From Nyssa sinensis (Eukaryota; Streptophyta; Magnoliopsida; Cornales; Nyssaceae), in contig CM018051.1 of the NCBI GenBank assembly GCA_008638375.1, positions 13,074,369-13,138,368 of the forward strand: a DNA stretch of 64,000 bases. The letters are read 5' to 3'. The translations under genes and the position numbers were made by a program. The notes beneath the pieces are model-generated. The model saw nothing but the letters and a program-made list of their open reading frames with translations, was not told where the DNA came from and searched no databases. Numbering within the stretch: the first letter of the stretch is position 1; every line of letters starts with the position of its first letter. Of this stretch, positions 32,476 through 44,005 are shown piece after piece.

Positions 32476-33032
32476 TTCAGTTCTCTCTCTATACAGGAAA
32501 CCTAGATATATCTTTTTCCTGGATCAAGATAGAGAGAAACAGCTACGAAGAAAATGTGAGAGCCAAAAAATAGGGTGAACGAGAGCTGATTGAATAGAAG
32601 AGGAAAGACTTTGTTGCTTATGTAGGCCTCTCCAGGCTTCTCTCTCCTCCTTTCTTTCACCTTGACTTTCCTTCCTCACTCTTTCTTTTTACATCTTCTT
32701 TTTTGCATGTGTCCTTCTTTTGAGTTTAATTGTAATTGTGCCCACTTACTTGTAATTTTTCTATTTGACCCAAATGTTTTTACTGAATTTTTGCATTTAT
32801 ACCCTGATAACGTGGTCTAACTATGTTGATTGCGTTAATAAACTTTGTTTTATTCAACTCTTTCAATCTTGGGCAATCCTTTCCATGTTAATGCCTTACT
32901 CTAACCATTTGAATAACTTCTTGAATGATTGGACTGATGGTACATCGCGTCTTAAATCGTTGTCTTTGAGGTTTCATGTGGTTTAATCATCAAACTCTTA
33001 GGCGATGGTACGGATTTGATATAAAAAAATCC

Positions 33033-33248
33033 CTAATTTCCAATTTCATGGCATAGCTGAATAGATTTTTTACTGTAGAGGGGGGAAAATGTAAAATAAC
33101 TAAAATACATGGACTTGAAATTAAGATCTGCCAAAGCATCGGCATTTAATATTCCAAAGACCTCCTTTGCATTCAAACTAGCAAGGGCACTGATAATATG
33201 CTTGAATATCCATTGAGGATCATGGTTCAAATGAGATGATGCATACAA
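33033..33248 (-). CDS. Conserved minus-strand frame, unknown, copy 1
   Basis: A 71-codon frame beginning MYASSHLNHDPQWIFKHII, with ALASLNAKEVFGILNADALA. The same frame is open in the duplicate (56172-56387) with only a few changes. It is about 560 bp upstream of the small gene on the same strand. It could be an exon, an element remnant or chance. I do not recognise it. Confidence 0.25.
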   Translation of the reverse strand: MYASSHLNHDPQWIFKHIISALASLNAKEVFGILNADALADLNFKSMYFSYFTFSPLYSKKSIQLCHEIGN

Positions 33249-34364
33249 GCAAGTGACATCTGCCTATCCAACGGACAATCGTATCATGACATCCCATCAT
33301 AGAATTTCCTTGTTAGTAAGGACTTGGTGAGGAAATCAGGTTAAGAATATTAACCATCAGTTCTATGAAGTAGATAGATGGGCCGAGAAAAAGCAATCGA
33401 CGGTGGTCCGTAAAGAAGGCGCATCATTCATAATGAATATTGGGGTATACAATTATAAATGCTTTTTTTCGGCGTTCTTTTCTTTCGGTTGACCTTTTCT
33501 GGTCTGGTGTAGAAGGAAGAGTCCAAATACCGCGTCAAGCTTCGGTGTAACGCATTCTATGTTGGCTGCCAGACCATCTAGGTGTTGGCCGGGTAGGTCT
33601 TTTCAGACTAGTACCTATAACCCTCTAATTAATATATACATATATATATATATAAATATACATACATACATACATGATACATAAATATATACATATATAT
33701 GGATAAATTATACTAAATTTTCTGGTAATTACCTGACTCTTTTTTAAATTTTTGACCCACCCTCTCTAATTAATTTTTTCTTCTTCAAAATATCAAAACT
33801 GATCATTTCTCTTTCCTTTTTTTCTGTATTTTATCAATTTTTTTTAAAATTTATATAAAAATAAACTTAAGATAAATAACTTATTTTTGTTTTATATAAA
33901 AAAAATTGAAGGTTTTAATCAATATTTATTTGAAAATAAAAAATAAAATCAAAAAACTAATTAAAATTGAAAAAATATATTTTAAAAAAAAAACATGAGA
34001 GACACTATTTTATTATTTTTTAAAAAAAATTAATTAAAAAAATATTTATAACTTGTCAAGTAAAATAAAAGAAGTCAACTTAATTGTCAAAAAAACTCAT
34101 AAAAAATGTAGCTAAATATAGTCTAATTATACGATTTAATACTCAGACATCGTGCAATGGAATGCATGAGCACAAAAAGAGGAATGCATTTAGCATCAAC
34201 CTATATATAGATATATATAGATATATATATATATATATATATATTCACACACTAATTTATTAAGTAATTAACCATCTAACCACAAATATGACTAATTTAT
34301 TTCTTAAGATATTAGAAATGCCATTTATTTCATAAGATATTAGAAATGCCATTTATTTAAACGG
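33249..34364. other. No gene; AT-rich with TA runs
   Basis: Unassigned duplicated sequence (its partner lies at about 56388-57538). TA/CATA microsatellites occur at about 33635-33700 and 34200-34245. Confidence 0.55.
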
Positions 34365-34548
34365 CGATGTAGGACAAATATGATATCATCTAAAATCTTG
34401 GATATATGTTTCAAAGTTATTGTAAGATTTTTTAAATTTTTAAATTTAAAGCTATATCAAATTAATTATTTTAGATAAAAAAAATTATTTTCTTTATCAT
34501 TTTTATTTTGAATAAGATTTCTTTATTCTAATAGAAATATGACTTTTA

Positions 34549-34580
<32 letters not shown>

Positions 34581-34762
34581 GGAGAGAGAGAGATGGGATT
34601 GTAAGTCTCCATTAGAGACATCTTTTATTTTTTAATTTTGATATTAAATGGGCATCAAAAAAAAATTATATTTTATTCTCTTCTTGGGTGATTGTTTCCT
34701 GTGGTTGATTCAATACAAGGAATTTGATACGCTCAGTTTCTATCACGTTTTGTGTTGCGTCA
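34365..34762 (+). repeat. LTR of degraded Ty3-like element, copy 1
   Basis: It begins GATGTAGGACAAATATGATA and ends GTGTTGCGTCA before a primer-like TGGTATCAAAGT (34765-34776). It contains CA and TA runs at about 34548-34580. The core resembles the LTRs at 359 and 1854, so it is a related family. Confidence 0.6.
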
Positions 34763-34764
34763 AT

Positions 34765-35250
34765 TGGTATCAAAGTAAGAATTCTTATTGGCTAGATAAA
34801 AATTAAAGAAGATGAAATCAAAAAATTCATTAACGTTGACAGTGGAGATCAAGGTTGTGTCGGTTGTTATTAAAGAGCAGGAGTGACAGATTACAAAAGT
34901 CCAAGATCAGTTAAGTGAAATTCATGTTATGCTTCTCAAATTCAGCCTAAATGCCAACAAAGATTCTTCAATCAGCAGGAATCACGCCAAATGATTTTTC
35001 CGAGGCCAACTTGTTGATAGATCTGTGCTAAAAAGACGTCCAATATGGCAACCATTCTTTGTGGATGATTCGAGTGATAAATAATTTAAAGATTTTGCAA
35101 TAGGATCTAAAAGAGCCATACATGACAAAAGTTGTGATCGATACTATAAAAGTCAAGATTTTCAAAGTTATCGTATAGAGATTAATCTACCATCTTTCAA
35201 TGATCATCTTCATATCGAGACAAAAATTAAACACCTTTAGTTTGTGATTA
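34765..35250 (+). pseudogene. Degraded gag fragment, copy 1
   Basis: The primer-like site is followed by ATG 34812 (MKSKNSLTLTVEIKVV). The frame is interrupted by stops but keeps YYKSQDFQSYRIEINLPSF and DHLHIE, which match the start of plant chromovirus gag (relatives show a similar PSFDG...IEDF). Nothing of pol remains. Confidence 0.5.
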
Positions 35251-35562
35251 CAACTCCTATTATGAAGAAAGAATGAGAAAATAGTTCATAACTAGAATAT
35301 GAAAGCATGGATTTAGTGGCACCAATAGATAACAGAAGGAATGAGAAATTTTCATAAAAATAATCAATTCTCTTGACTATTTATAGGCTAAGAATATAGC
35401 CGTTATGACTTAAAATTCAATAAGAGATTAATTTGTAACCATCCACAACATTAAAATACATAAATAAATCTGACATTATTGTCTGCGATAAATTTAAAAT
35501 GTTTAATAACAAAAAATTAAATAAATACAACACATTTTCTTTTCCTCACTACTTGGGATAAG

Positions 35563-35567
35563 AGAAG
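35563..35567 (+). repeat. Copia target-site duplication, left
   Basis: AGAAG, repeated at 40481-40485. The empty site in the duplicate (about 58742) has a single AGAAG. Confidence 0.95.
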
Positions 35568-35818
35568 TATAAAGGAAGATAACGACAATAATGATCAAGA
35601 TGCCCAAGCAAATATTTAGCCTAGAATCATGGTGTATATTCTGTAATATCCTCAGATTATGTATAGTATTAATTGCATTGTAACCGTAGCATAGATTAAG
35701 CTTTGACAGATATACCTTTCCTAGAATAGATTAACAACTCTGTATATATATTACAGTTTTCATATCAATGAAAGTGTGGGAAAACCTCCATTAAAATTCT
35801 TGCAGTGTTTATCTTCTA
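35568..35818 (+). repeat. 5' LTR of Copia element
   Basis: TATAAAGGAAGATAACGACA to GTTTATCTTCTA. Only about four to five differences from the 3' LTR are seen by eye. Confidence 0.95.
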
Positions 35819-35830
35819 TGGTATCAGAGC
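35819..35830 (+). promoter_or_regulatory. Primer binding site of Copia element
   Basis: TGGTATCAGAGC immediately follows the 5' LTR. Confidence 0.95.
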
Positions 35831-35868
35831 AGCCTCTCTCTCACGAGCAAACGATCCCCACCTCCACT

Positions 35869-36714
35869 ATGTCTTCTTCCTCAGATCAAAACTCCACCTT
35901 TCCTCTAAATACTCAGCCATTTTCCGCCACAAACAAATCGCTCATAGCACTCAATATCACTGCCCAAATCAATGAAAAACTAACTCCTTCCACTTTTCCC
36001 CAATGGTGTGCTCAATTCGAAGCACTTCTCATCGGCTACGATCTACTTGATTATGTAGATGGTACTACCCTTTGTCCCCAAACCGATGGCTCTGCTAAAA
36101 CCCATTGGATTCGACAGGACAAACTCATTTTGGGTGCTATTTTAGCCTCAACTTCTCCCACAATTACCTCTTTAATTGCTATGGCCAAGACTTCCCATAC
36201 AGCTTGGACGAAGTTAAATACCCTGTATGCTAGCCCCTCTAGAACTAGGGCAATGCAATTGAAGGAGGAACTTACCTTGATGCAGCTTGGAAATCGCTCG
36301 GTTCCAGACTATCTTCATGCTATTAAAGCTTTGGCTAATGAAATAGCCATCATTGATCATCCAATTTCGGATGATGACCTCACTCTCTATGTCTTCAATG
36401 GATTAGGTCCAAACTTTCGAGAGATAGCGGCGCCAATTTGAGCACCGGAGAAATCCTTACCGTTTGAGGAGTTGCATGATCTCTTGGTAGGGCATAAGTC
36501 CTATCTTCGGCTCCTGGAAGCTGCTACACAGCAGCAAGTCATTTCTGCAAATTACACGAAAGGGAGAACTTGTTCACAGGGAAGCACGCGACAATACAAA
36601 TCAAATGGATCCCAACGCACTCACGGATCCAGTCCAGTCCAACACTTCAATGGGTCCAGCAACCATTCGGGCCCACGTCATGGTCAGCGTTCCACCAATA
36701 TACAATGCAATTAA
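35869..36714 (+). pseudogene. Copia gag, truncated
   Basis: ATG 35869 (MSSSSDQNSTFPL) begins a typical Copia gag: ALNITAQINEKLTPSTFPQW, DYVDGT, then TAWTKLNTLYASPSRTRAMQ and MQLGNRSVPDYL. One in-frame TGA (36439-36441) sits where relatives have an Arg CGA, then the frame stays open to 36714. From 36701 on it reads into the inverted 3' sequence, so the zinc knuckle is absent. An earlier ATG at 35776 would lie inside the LTR and is less likely. Confidence 0.85.
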
Positions 36715-36999
36715 TACTATACATAATCTGAGGATATTACAGAATATACACCATGATTCTAGGCTAAATATTTGCTTGGGCATCTTGATCATTATTGTCA
36801 TTATCTTCCTTTATACGCCCCCGCAAGATTGAGCTGCCATCGGCAAGACCAATCTTGTTTCGTAAAAATTTTGTGCGTTGTTTTGACAATGGTTTGGTCA
36901 GCAAATCTGCCAATTGGTCTTATGTGTGGACATGTTGGACGTGGATGCTGCCTTGTCAAACTAAGTCCCGAACAAAATGAAGATCCACTCTGAATATGA
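36701..36999 (-). repeat. Inverted internal copy of the element's 3' end
   Basis: Reverse complement of about 40048-40344, the end of RNase H, the polypurine tract and the first part of the 3' LTR. It includes the GCGGGGGCG tract in reverse (CGCCCCCGC at about 36818). The 73-codon + frame at 36772-36993 reappears on minus at 40019-40273, which confirms the relation. Confidence 0.95.
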
Positions 37000-39900
37000 T
37001 GGAACTGATGAAGTCATTCTTGGTGACGGTACAGGTTTTGCGGTCTCACATGTTGGTTCTTTAGCTTTAAAATCTCCTCACAGAACCTTTATCTTAAGTG
37101 ATACTCTTTGTGTTCCAAACCTCCGCAAAAATTTAATTTCTGTTCACCATCTCACCAAACAAAATAATGTTTTTGTGGAATTTCACCCCTTTTGTTTTTT
37201 TGTGAAGGGCAAGAGCACGGGGGCGATTTTACTCAAAGGAGCATGTAACAATGGCATCTACACCTTTCCGGAATCGATGGTACCTTCAACATCCCAAATG
37301 GTTGCTAACGTGCATGAAAGGACCTCCATAGATGGGTGGCACAAACGTCTTGGCCATCCATCTCTTCCAATAGTTCATAATCTTGTTCGAAAATTTTCTC
37401 TTCCCATTACACAAAAAGAAAACAAATTGTCTTCTCTATGTACTTCATGCTCTATCAATCAAGCACATCAACAACCTTTTCGTGGTTCTAGTCTTCAAAG
37501 TCACGCTCCTCTTGAACTTGTTTTTACTGATGTTTGGGGCCTTGTTCGTTATACTAGAATCGATGGCTCAAGATATTATCTTATCTTTGTGGATCATTAC
37601 ACAAAATATATATGGTTTTATCCTATGGTCTCAAAATCTAGTGTTTCAAGCATTTTTCCATAGTTCAAAAAAATTGTTGAAAATCGCTTCCAACGACCAA
37701 TCAAAACATTATACTCGGATAATGGTGGTGAGTATACCACCTTAAAATCCTTTTTCTTGCTTAATGGCATAACTCACTTCACTACAGCCCCACACACTCC
37801 ACAACAAAATGGGGTCTCCGAGCGCCGTCATCGACATCTTGTAAAACCGGTCTTACGCTCCTTCATGATGCCTCACTTGATCTTTCTTATTGGCCACATG
37901 CCTTCCAAACAGCCACATATCTCATAAACAGACAACCCACACCCATCCTTCAAAACAAGTCACCGTATGAAGCACTTTTTGGCCAAGCACCCAATTATCT
38001 CAAGCTAAAAAAATTTGGGTGTCTTTGCTATCCACTCACACGGGCCTATAACACTCATAAAATGGAGCCGAAGTCCACGCCATGTCTGTTTCTCGGTTAC
38101 TCACAAACCCAAAGTGCTTACCAGTGTTTGGACCCTAAAACCCAAAAACTCTACATTTCACGGCACGTGGTCTTTGATGAAAATCAACCCCACCCATTCT
38201 CGACACCAATTGCATCAGCCTCTCCTATCGCAAGCTCCCTTCCTCTCTTCGATTACCAGATCACCTCTTGGCCAGCTCCATCGCGACATCCACCGGCTCT
38301 GTCTCCGTCATTAGTGCCATCGTCTCCGGAAGGTGTTCCTGCTACTGTTGCTCCCTCCTCAGGTAATATCGCTAACCCTCAAGTTTCAATTGCTCCACCA
38401 AACAATCTCGAGTATGTTTTCCCAAATCCGCATACTTTGGTCTCTAATTCTCACGCCCATGATAATTTTGATGCTACTCACACTGTCGATCCTTCACTTT
38501 CGCATGAGTCCTCCACCGAGCAAACCCTAGGTCTGACTGCCCATACCCAAAACTTCATTAAAGAAAACCAACCCGAAACCAGTGTTCCATCTCAACGTGT
38601 TCATAGGATGACAACTCGATCCATGAACAAAATCTTCAAACCCAAACAACTCCACACTGTGTCCATACATCCTCTTCCCCCAACTATTGAACCAACGTGT
38701 GTGAGTCACGCCCTATCTCAACCAGAATGGCGTGAGGCCATGTCCCATGAACTCACTGCCCTCATGAAGCATAGAACCTGGGATCTTGTTCCACCCCCGT
38801 TGAATTGTAACCCAGTAGGTTGTAAGTGGGTACTCAGGGTAAAAAGAAACCTAATGGGTCAGTGGATAGATTCAAAGCCCGTCTTGTTGCAAAAGGATAC
38901 AATCAGCGTCTCGGGCTTGATTACAAAGAAACATTCAGCCCAGTTGTTAAACCTGCCACTATTAGAGCTGTTATATCCATTGCTGTAATGAAAGGCTGGC
39001 CGATACGGAAAATGGACGTTAATAATGCCTTTTTGAATGGAGAATTGACGGAAACAGTTTTTATGGTACAACCCCCAGGGTTTAAAGATCCGTTCCAGCC
39101 TCATCATGTTTGTCAATTACAAAAAGCCATCTATGGGCTTAAACAAGCCCCACGGGCTTGGTATACCGCTTTGAAAACTACCATTTTACAACTTGGTTTT
39201 CACAATTCCAAGGCTAATTTTTCTCTATTTATATACATCAAAGGCTCCATCATTTGTTATTTTCTGGTGTATGTGGATGATTTACTGATTACAGGAAATG
39301 ATTATACTTTTGTCGCCTCTATCATTAAACAACTGGGTGCCAAATTCTCTCTCAAAGACATGGGTCTTCTTCATTTTTCTTGGGAATTGAAGTTATCCCA
39401 ACTCAGGCAGGGTTGTTTCTGTCACAACACAAGTATGTTCGTGACCTTTTATCCACCACTAGTATGAGTGGTGCCAAAGACATCTCTATACCGCTTTCTA
39501 CAAGTCAATCACTTCACTTATTTGATGGTACCGCCCTTGTAGATAGCTTAGAATTTCGCAGAGTGATGGCAGACTTCAGTACCTTTCACTCACACGTCCA
39601 GACATTTCATTTGCTGTCAACAAGCTCTCTCAATTCATGCACAAGCCCACAATAACACACTGGACAACAACAAAACGGCTTCAGCAGTATCTAAAGCAAA
39701 CGATCTTCCATGGCATTCAAATCACTAAGGCTGGTTCTCCTATTTTAACAACTTATTTCGACTCTAACTGGGCTGGAAATGTTGATGATCGCACATCCAC
39801 ATCAGCATACATCACCTTCTTAGGGCCCAATCCTATATATTAAAGCTCAAAGAAACAACGAGCAGTTGCACGATCAACTATAGAAGCCGAGTATCGCTCC

Positions 39901-40229
39901 CTTGCAAACGCTGTTTCAGAAACCATGTGGCTGTTTGGTCTCTTTAACGAGCTTGGTTTTTCACTCACACAGTCACCTCAACTTCTATGTGACAATCTTG
40001 GTGCCACTCATCTCAGTTTCAATCCAGTGCATCACTCACGCATGAAACATATTCAAATCGATCTTCATTTTGTTCAGGACTTAGTTCAACAAGGCAGCAT
40101 CCACATCCGACATGTCCACACACAAGACCAATTGGCAGATTTGCTGACCAAACCATTGTCAAAACAACGCACAGAATTTTTACGAAACAAGATTGGTCTT
40201 GCCGATGGCAGCTCAATCTTGCGGGGGCG
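37000..40229 (+). pseudogene. Copia pol: integrase, RT, RNase H
   Basis: The pre-integrase region (VILGDGTGFAVSHVGS, LCVPNLRKNLISVHHL) leads to the zinc-binding WHKRLGHPSLP and C-x2-C. Integrase has FTDVWG, YSDNGGEY and TPQQNGVSERRHR. RT has CKWVLRVK, DYKETFSPVVK, KMDVNNAFLNGEL, AIYGLKQAPRAWY and the catalytic YVDDLLITG (about 39272). RNase H has STIEAEYRSL and DNLGATHLS, ending near RGRIKED. A stop at 37663 and frameshifts near 37850, 38010, 38830, 39380 and 39560 break it; one TAA follows GPNPIY (39841-39843). Confidence 0.9.
40219..40229 (+). promoter_or_regulatory. Polypurine-tract region of Copia element
   Basis: TTGCGGGGGCG directly before the 3' LTR; a G-rich version of the usual tract. 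Confidence 0.6.
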
Positions 40230-40480
40230 TATAAAGGAAGATAACGACAATAATGATCAAGATGCCCAAGCAAATATTTAGCCTAGAATCATGGTGTATA
40301 TTCTATAATATCCTCAGATTATGTATAGTATTAATTGCATTGTAACCGTAGCATAGATTAAGCTTTGACAGATATACCTTTCCTAGAATAGATCAACAGC
40401 TTTGTATATATATTACAGTTTTCATATCAATGAAAGTGTGGGAAAACCTCCATTAAAATTCTTGCAGTGTTTATCTTATA
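40230..40480 (+). repeat. 3' LTR of Copia element
   Basis: TATAAAGGAAG to GTTTATCTTATA, 251 bp, same length as the 5' LTR. Confidence 0.95.
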
Positions 40481-40485
40481 AGAAG
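40481..40485 (+). repeat. Copia target-site duplication, right
   Basis: AGAAG, paired with 35563-35567. Confidence 0.95.
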
Positions 40486-41512
40486 TTTTAGAAACTTCAC
40501 AAAACTTGAAAAACGTATGTGCTTGTTACACAAATTTTAACATAATTCCTATCACATTTTGTGCTGCATCGAATGAAGAGAGTTTATTTCTCTTACAAAT
40601 GAGTCACATGTATGGTAGGTCTCATGACTCCAAATATGAGAAAAATATGCTTTCTCCATTTGATTTGAAGGGTTTTTTTTTTGGATCCTCAAAAATATGA
40701 TTTGGAACCCAACCGAGATTAAAATGAAGAGACACGGACAACTTTTTTTAACTGCCAATTATAAGATTTCAATTCTTAATTTCACCTTTCTTTCTTTTTT
40801 GCATGTTATGTGAGTCTTTTTTACAAAGATGTGAGTCTTTATTATATTACAAAGATATGTTTTTTTACATTTATTCGAGATTTTAGTAAATGGATTCAAG
40901 GAAACAAATTAAAAATTATACATTTTTTTTAAGAGTTAATTGGTCATAAGTCCCTTCAAAAGATGCTTAATTATTGTGAAATCCAAGTCCTTTTCATTTT
41001 TAAGGTGAAGGACAGTTAATTTATGTTTTTTAAGTTGAGATCTATATTTGATGAGGTTGTGCTAAAAATTTTTTATATATGACAATAATACTCTTAAAAT
41101 AATTTAACTTCACACATTCACAACATTCTTCCCCAATTTTTCTAAAGCCAACCTAACATTGCTTTATTCTCAATTATTGCTCTCGTTCCATTTTTGGTTG
41201 TGATGAGTTGATTCGTCCAAATTCTTTCACCATTGTGTTATAGAGAAGCTTTTAGTTTACAATCCTACAATAAGGGGTTGATGTCATGGAATCGTGATTT
41301 GGTGCCACTGATGAATAAGAGAATGTCTATCGCTAGAAAGAGTAGTGCGATGGAGAAATCGTGCAATAGGGGGTTGATGTCGTGGACGTTCAGTCAAGAC
41401 TTGGGTTTTCAAAGGAGAGAGAAACTAGAACAAGAATAGGAACAACTAGTAAGATTCATCTACCACTCTCTCTTAAATTTTTGTTTTTGATTTTTGGATC
41501 AAAACAATAAAA
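40486..41512. other. No gene seen (duplicated sequence)
   Basis: AT-rich sequence collinear with 58746-59847. Small frames at 40506-40700 and 41233-41439 have no motif. A phrase like AATAGGGGGTTGATGTCGTGG occurs twice (about 41270 and 41368). Confidence 0.5.
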
Positions 41513-41617
41513 ATGGAGGCAGTCTCAGCGACCTCGTTGGCTAATTTTCATCTACTGCCTAGTAAAACTAATTGGATTAGGCGCTCTTTGACTCCAACTT
41601 GGAGCTCTGGTTTGTGA
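41513..41617 (+). CDS. Short basic N-terminus-like frame, copy 1
   Basis: 34 codons, MEAVSATSLANFHLLPSKTN then WIRRSLTPTWSSGL and TGA. The same frame is at 59848-59952 with a few substitutions. Rich in Ser, Thr and Arg, it resembles a plastid transit peptide; 'GANAIAG'-type continuation is not in frame. It may be the first exon of a degraded gene. Very uncertain. Confidence 0.2.
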   Translation: MEAVSATSLANFHLLPSKTNWIRRSLTPTWSSGL

Positions 41618-41904
41618 ATGCCATTGCTGGTGCTAAAGGTTTTGACATGCAGGAGACAAGTGCACGAATGCACTCTACTAGTCAAATGGGTGAGTTTTTG
41701 TCCACTTGCATCACTGGTCCCATGCCAAATTCTTTTGTGGCCTGTTGTTCCAAAATCTATATCAATTTCCTATGTATTTAGACTTTTAAAAAAATCCCAA
41801 AGGTGTATTCTAATTTTCTGATAAGAACATACTAAAGAATGGCACAAGTCAGGTGCATCTTGATGGTCTATTGAACAAAATGATATGATGAAGAAGTGAG
41901 AAAT

Positions 41905-42640
41905 GTGTAAATTTTTATACTTTTGCAATAGTATAAATTTTTATACTTTTCACAACTTGTGGGTTTTTAATCACCCATTCTTTAAATACATTTTTTTTTC
42001 ACAATCTTGAAAGTCAGTCTTAAGCATCCAACATATGGCTAAAAGTTAAATAAAACTAATAATAATTAAGAGTTTTCTTAATTTTTATGAAACTGTAATA
42101 TTTCACACTTTCATTGAAACAGACTCTTTCACTAGGAAATTGTAGAATTTCACACTTTCGCTGGAAGATTTTTCACTGAAAAAGTATATAATTTTTACAC
42201 TTTCGTTGAGACAAAATTTTACAGTTTCGGTGTTCCTTTTTGAGTTTTTTGGCCTAAGATCCTTGGGTTCTGTACTTTATTATTCCAAAGGACATGGGTG
42301 TAATGTGTTTAACGTGAATGAAAGATCATACGGCGAAGGACGTGGGTATATGTGTTTAACATGAAGGACAAATCATGCGGCGAATTTACTGTGTAGTCTC
42401 GCGCTCTGATGTGGTAGGTTGTGAATTTTTTTAATGACGATTCTATCTTACTTTGCAATTGTGTAAATTTTTACACATTTCACAACTAGTGAGTTTTTAA
42501 CCACCCATGCTTTAAATATTATTTTTTGATAGATTTTCACAACATTGAAAATTAGCACATCTAATATATGGATAAAAACTCTAAAAAACTATTAACAATT
42601 GCTAATTTTCTCAATTTTTTTTATAGAAGTGTAAATTTTT
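41905..42640 (+). repeat. Two similar AT-rich blocks
   Basis: About 41905-42110 and 42455-42640 share GTAAATTTTTA(T/C)AC, CACAACT(T/A)GTG(G/A)GTTTTTAA, CACCCAT(T/G)CTTTAAAT and ACATATGG(C/A)TAAAA patterns in the same order. No coding content. Confidence 0.6.
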
Positions 42641-43318
42641 ACACATTTGTTAGATAGCGGTTTTTTCGTGCAAATGTGTAAAATTTACACCTTTTTCCAT
42701 ATTTTTATATTCAATATGAATTTTATTTAATAGATCTCGATGTGTAAAATCTAAATATAAAAATTTTATAAAAAATAGATTTATAAATTGGAAGTTACTG
42801 AATTTTAAAGTTTACCAAAAAATTTGAAAGAAACTCCCAGATTTCACGAAAGTTTTCTGGTTGACGGTCCATTTTTTGTAATGTAAGGGGTATTTTGGAC
42901 AAAACACTATTATTGAACTTAATGATATACTTAAATTAGTCTTGGACCTTATAATAATTATGTTTAATCTGTAGAACCTTTGGCCGAACGACCTTTTTTT
43001 TTTTACCAGTAATAAGAATCAAAATCATAGCCTCATTTAGCAATTATGTGCATATTAAACCCTTCTTGTTTTGAAAAATTGAATTTACAATTTATAATGT
43101 AACCATTGTCACTTTTTTGTTTCAAAAATAATAAAAGTGATAAGGAACCATCATTTGACTTGCACTTGGGCATGTCATGATGGGAATTAATGTAGTATGA
43201 TGATAATGAAATTTAAGACTTAACAAGTTACATATATATAATTTGAAGATTTTTTTTATAATAATAGGATTTAAAACTTAGCAAGTTATATAGTTTAAAT
43301 TTTATTTTTGATATAGGC

Positions 43319-43693
43319 CGGACAGAGATGGTAGTTATTAAAAATATGTATTTTGTTTTAGAATTATTTTAAGAGTTTATAATTTACAAATTTGAACTTA
43401 TTTCAAATTAGATATTTTAGATGAAGAAAAATTATTATATTTATTGTTTTGTATTCAAAATAAGATTAATTATTTTATTAGGATGAGAATAAAGATATGA
43501 GTTATGTTTTTTTTAGTCAAAATAGTAATATTATATCTAATATGATGTAATAGGTCTTTATGATTCAATTTTTGTCAATAATATATACAATTTCAAATTT
43601 TAGAGAATTTATTCTCTTAATTGGGTTAATTGTTTCCCACTATGGATGTTGACATTGGTTATATCTATCCTTTCAGATTTTCATCCTATGTTA
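43319..43693 (+). repeat. 5' LTR of copy B
   Basis: TGATATAGGCCGGACAGAGA to CCTATGTTA; counterpart of 359-740. Confidence 0.65.
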
Positions 43694-44005
43694 GTTAGTA
43701 TCAGAGCAAAAATTTGTCGTGTTGGATGACAATTGGTGCTGACGGAATTAGAATTTCTTATAGCGATCTTTGTAGGAGATAATCTGATACTCGTTTAGAA
43801 TCGTAAAAAGAATAGGTACTGACGATGGAACTCGTAGCCAACTTGTTCATGAACACATTTCTATTCAAAAAGTTATGCGCAATTACGAAATACTTACTAA
43901 CTTTGATGGTAATTTCTATTTTGAAGACTTTCATGATTAGATATATGATTTGTATGATTGTCTTGATGATATGAGATTTTTAGAAGAAAAAAGAATATTT
44001 TTTAG

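Larger units (their letters stand above)
35568..40480 (+). mobile_element. Ty1/Copia retrotransposon with internal self-inversion
   Basis: Two 251-bp LTRs with TATA...TATA ends, a tRNA-Met primer site, gag, integrase, RT and RNase H in Copia order, and a perfect 5-bp target duplication. The zinc-knuckle and protease region is missing and replaced by an inverted copy of the element's own 3' end (36701-36999). Several stops and frameshifts disable it. Confidence 0.95.
31976..42195 (+). repeat. Duplicated segment, copy 1 (with Copia insertion)
   Basis: 31976-35567 joined to 40486-42195 is collinear with 55102-60522. The shared part contains a GA microsatellite, a small plant gene, a conserved minus-strand frame, an LTR with gag fragment, and unassigned sequence. 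The only large difference is the Copia element at 35568-40480. Confidence 0.9.

Noticed and set aside
36772..36993. 73-codon frame in the Copia element, also found at 40019-40273 on minus
   Set aside because: Not a gene; it is the reverse complement of the RNase H end and LTR, duplicated by the internal inversion.
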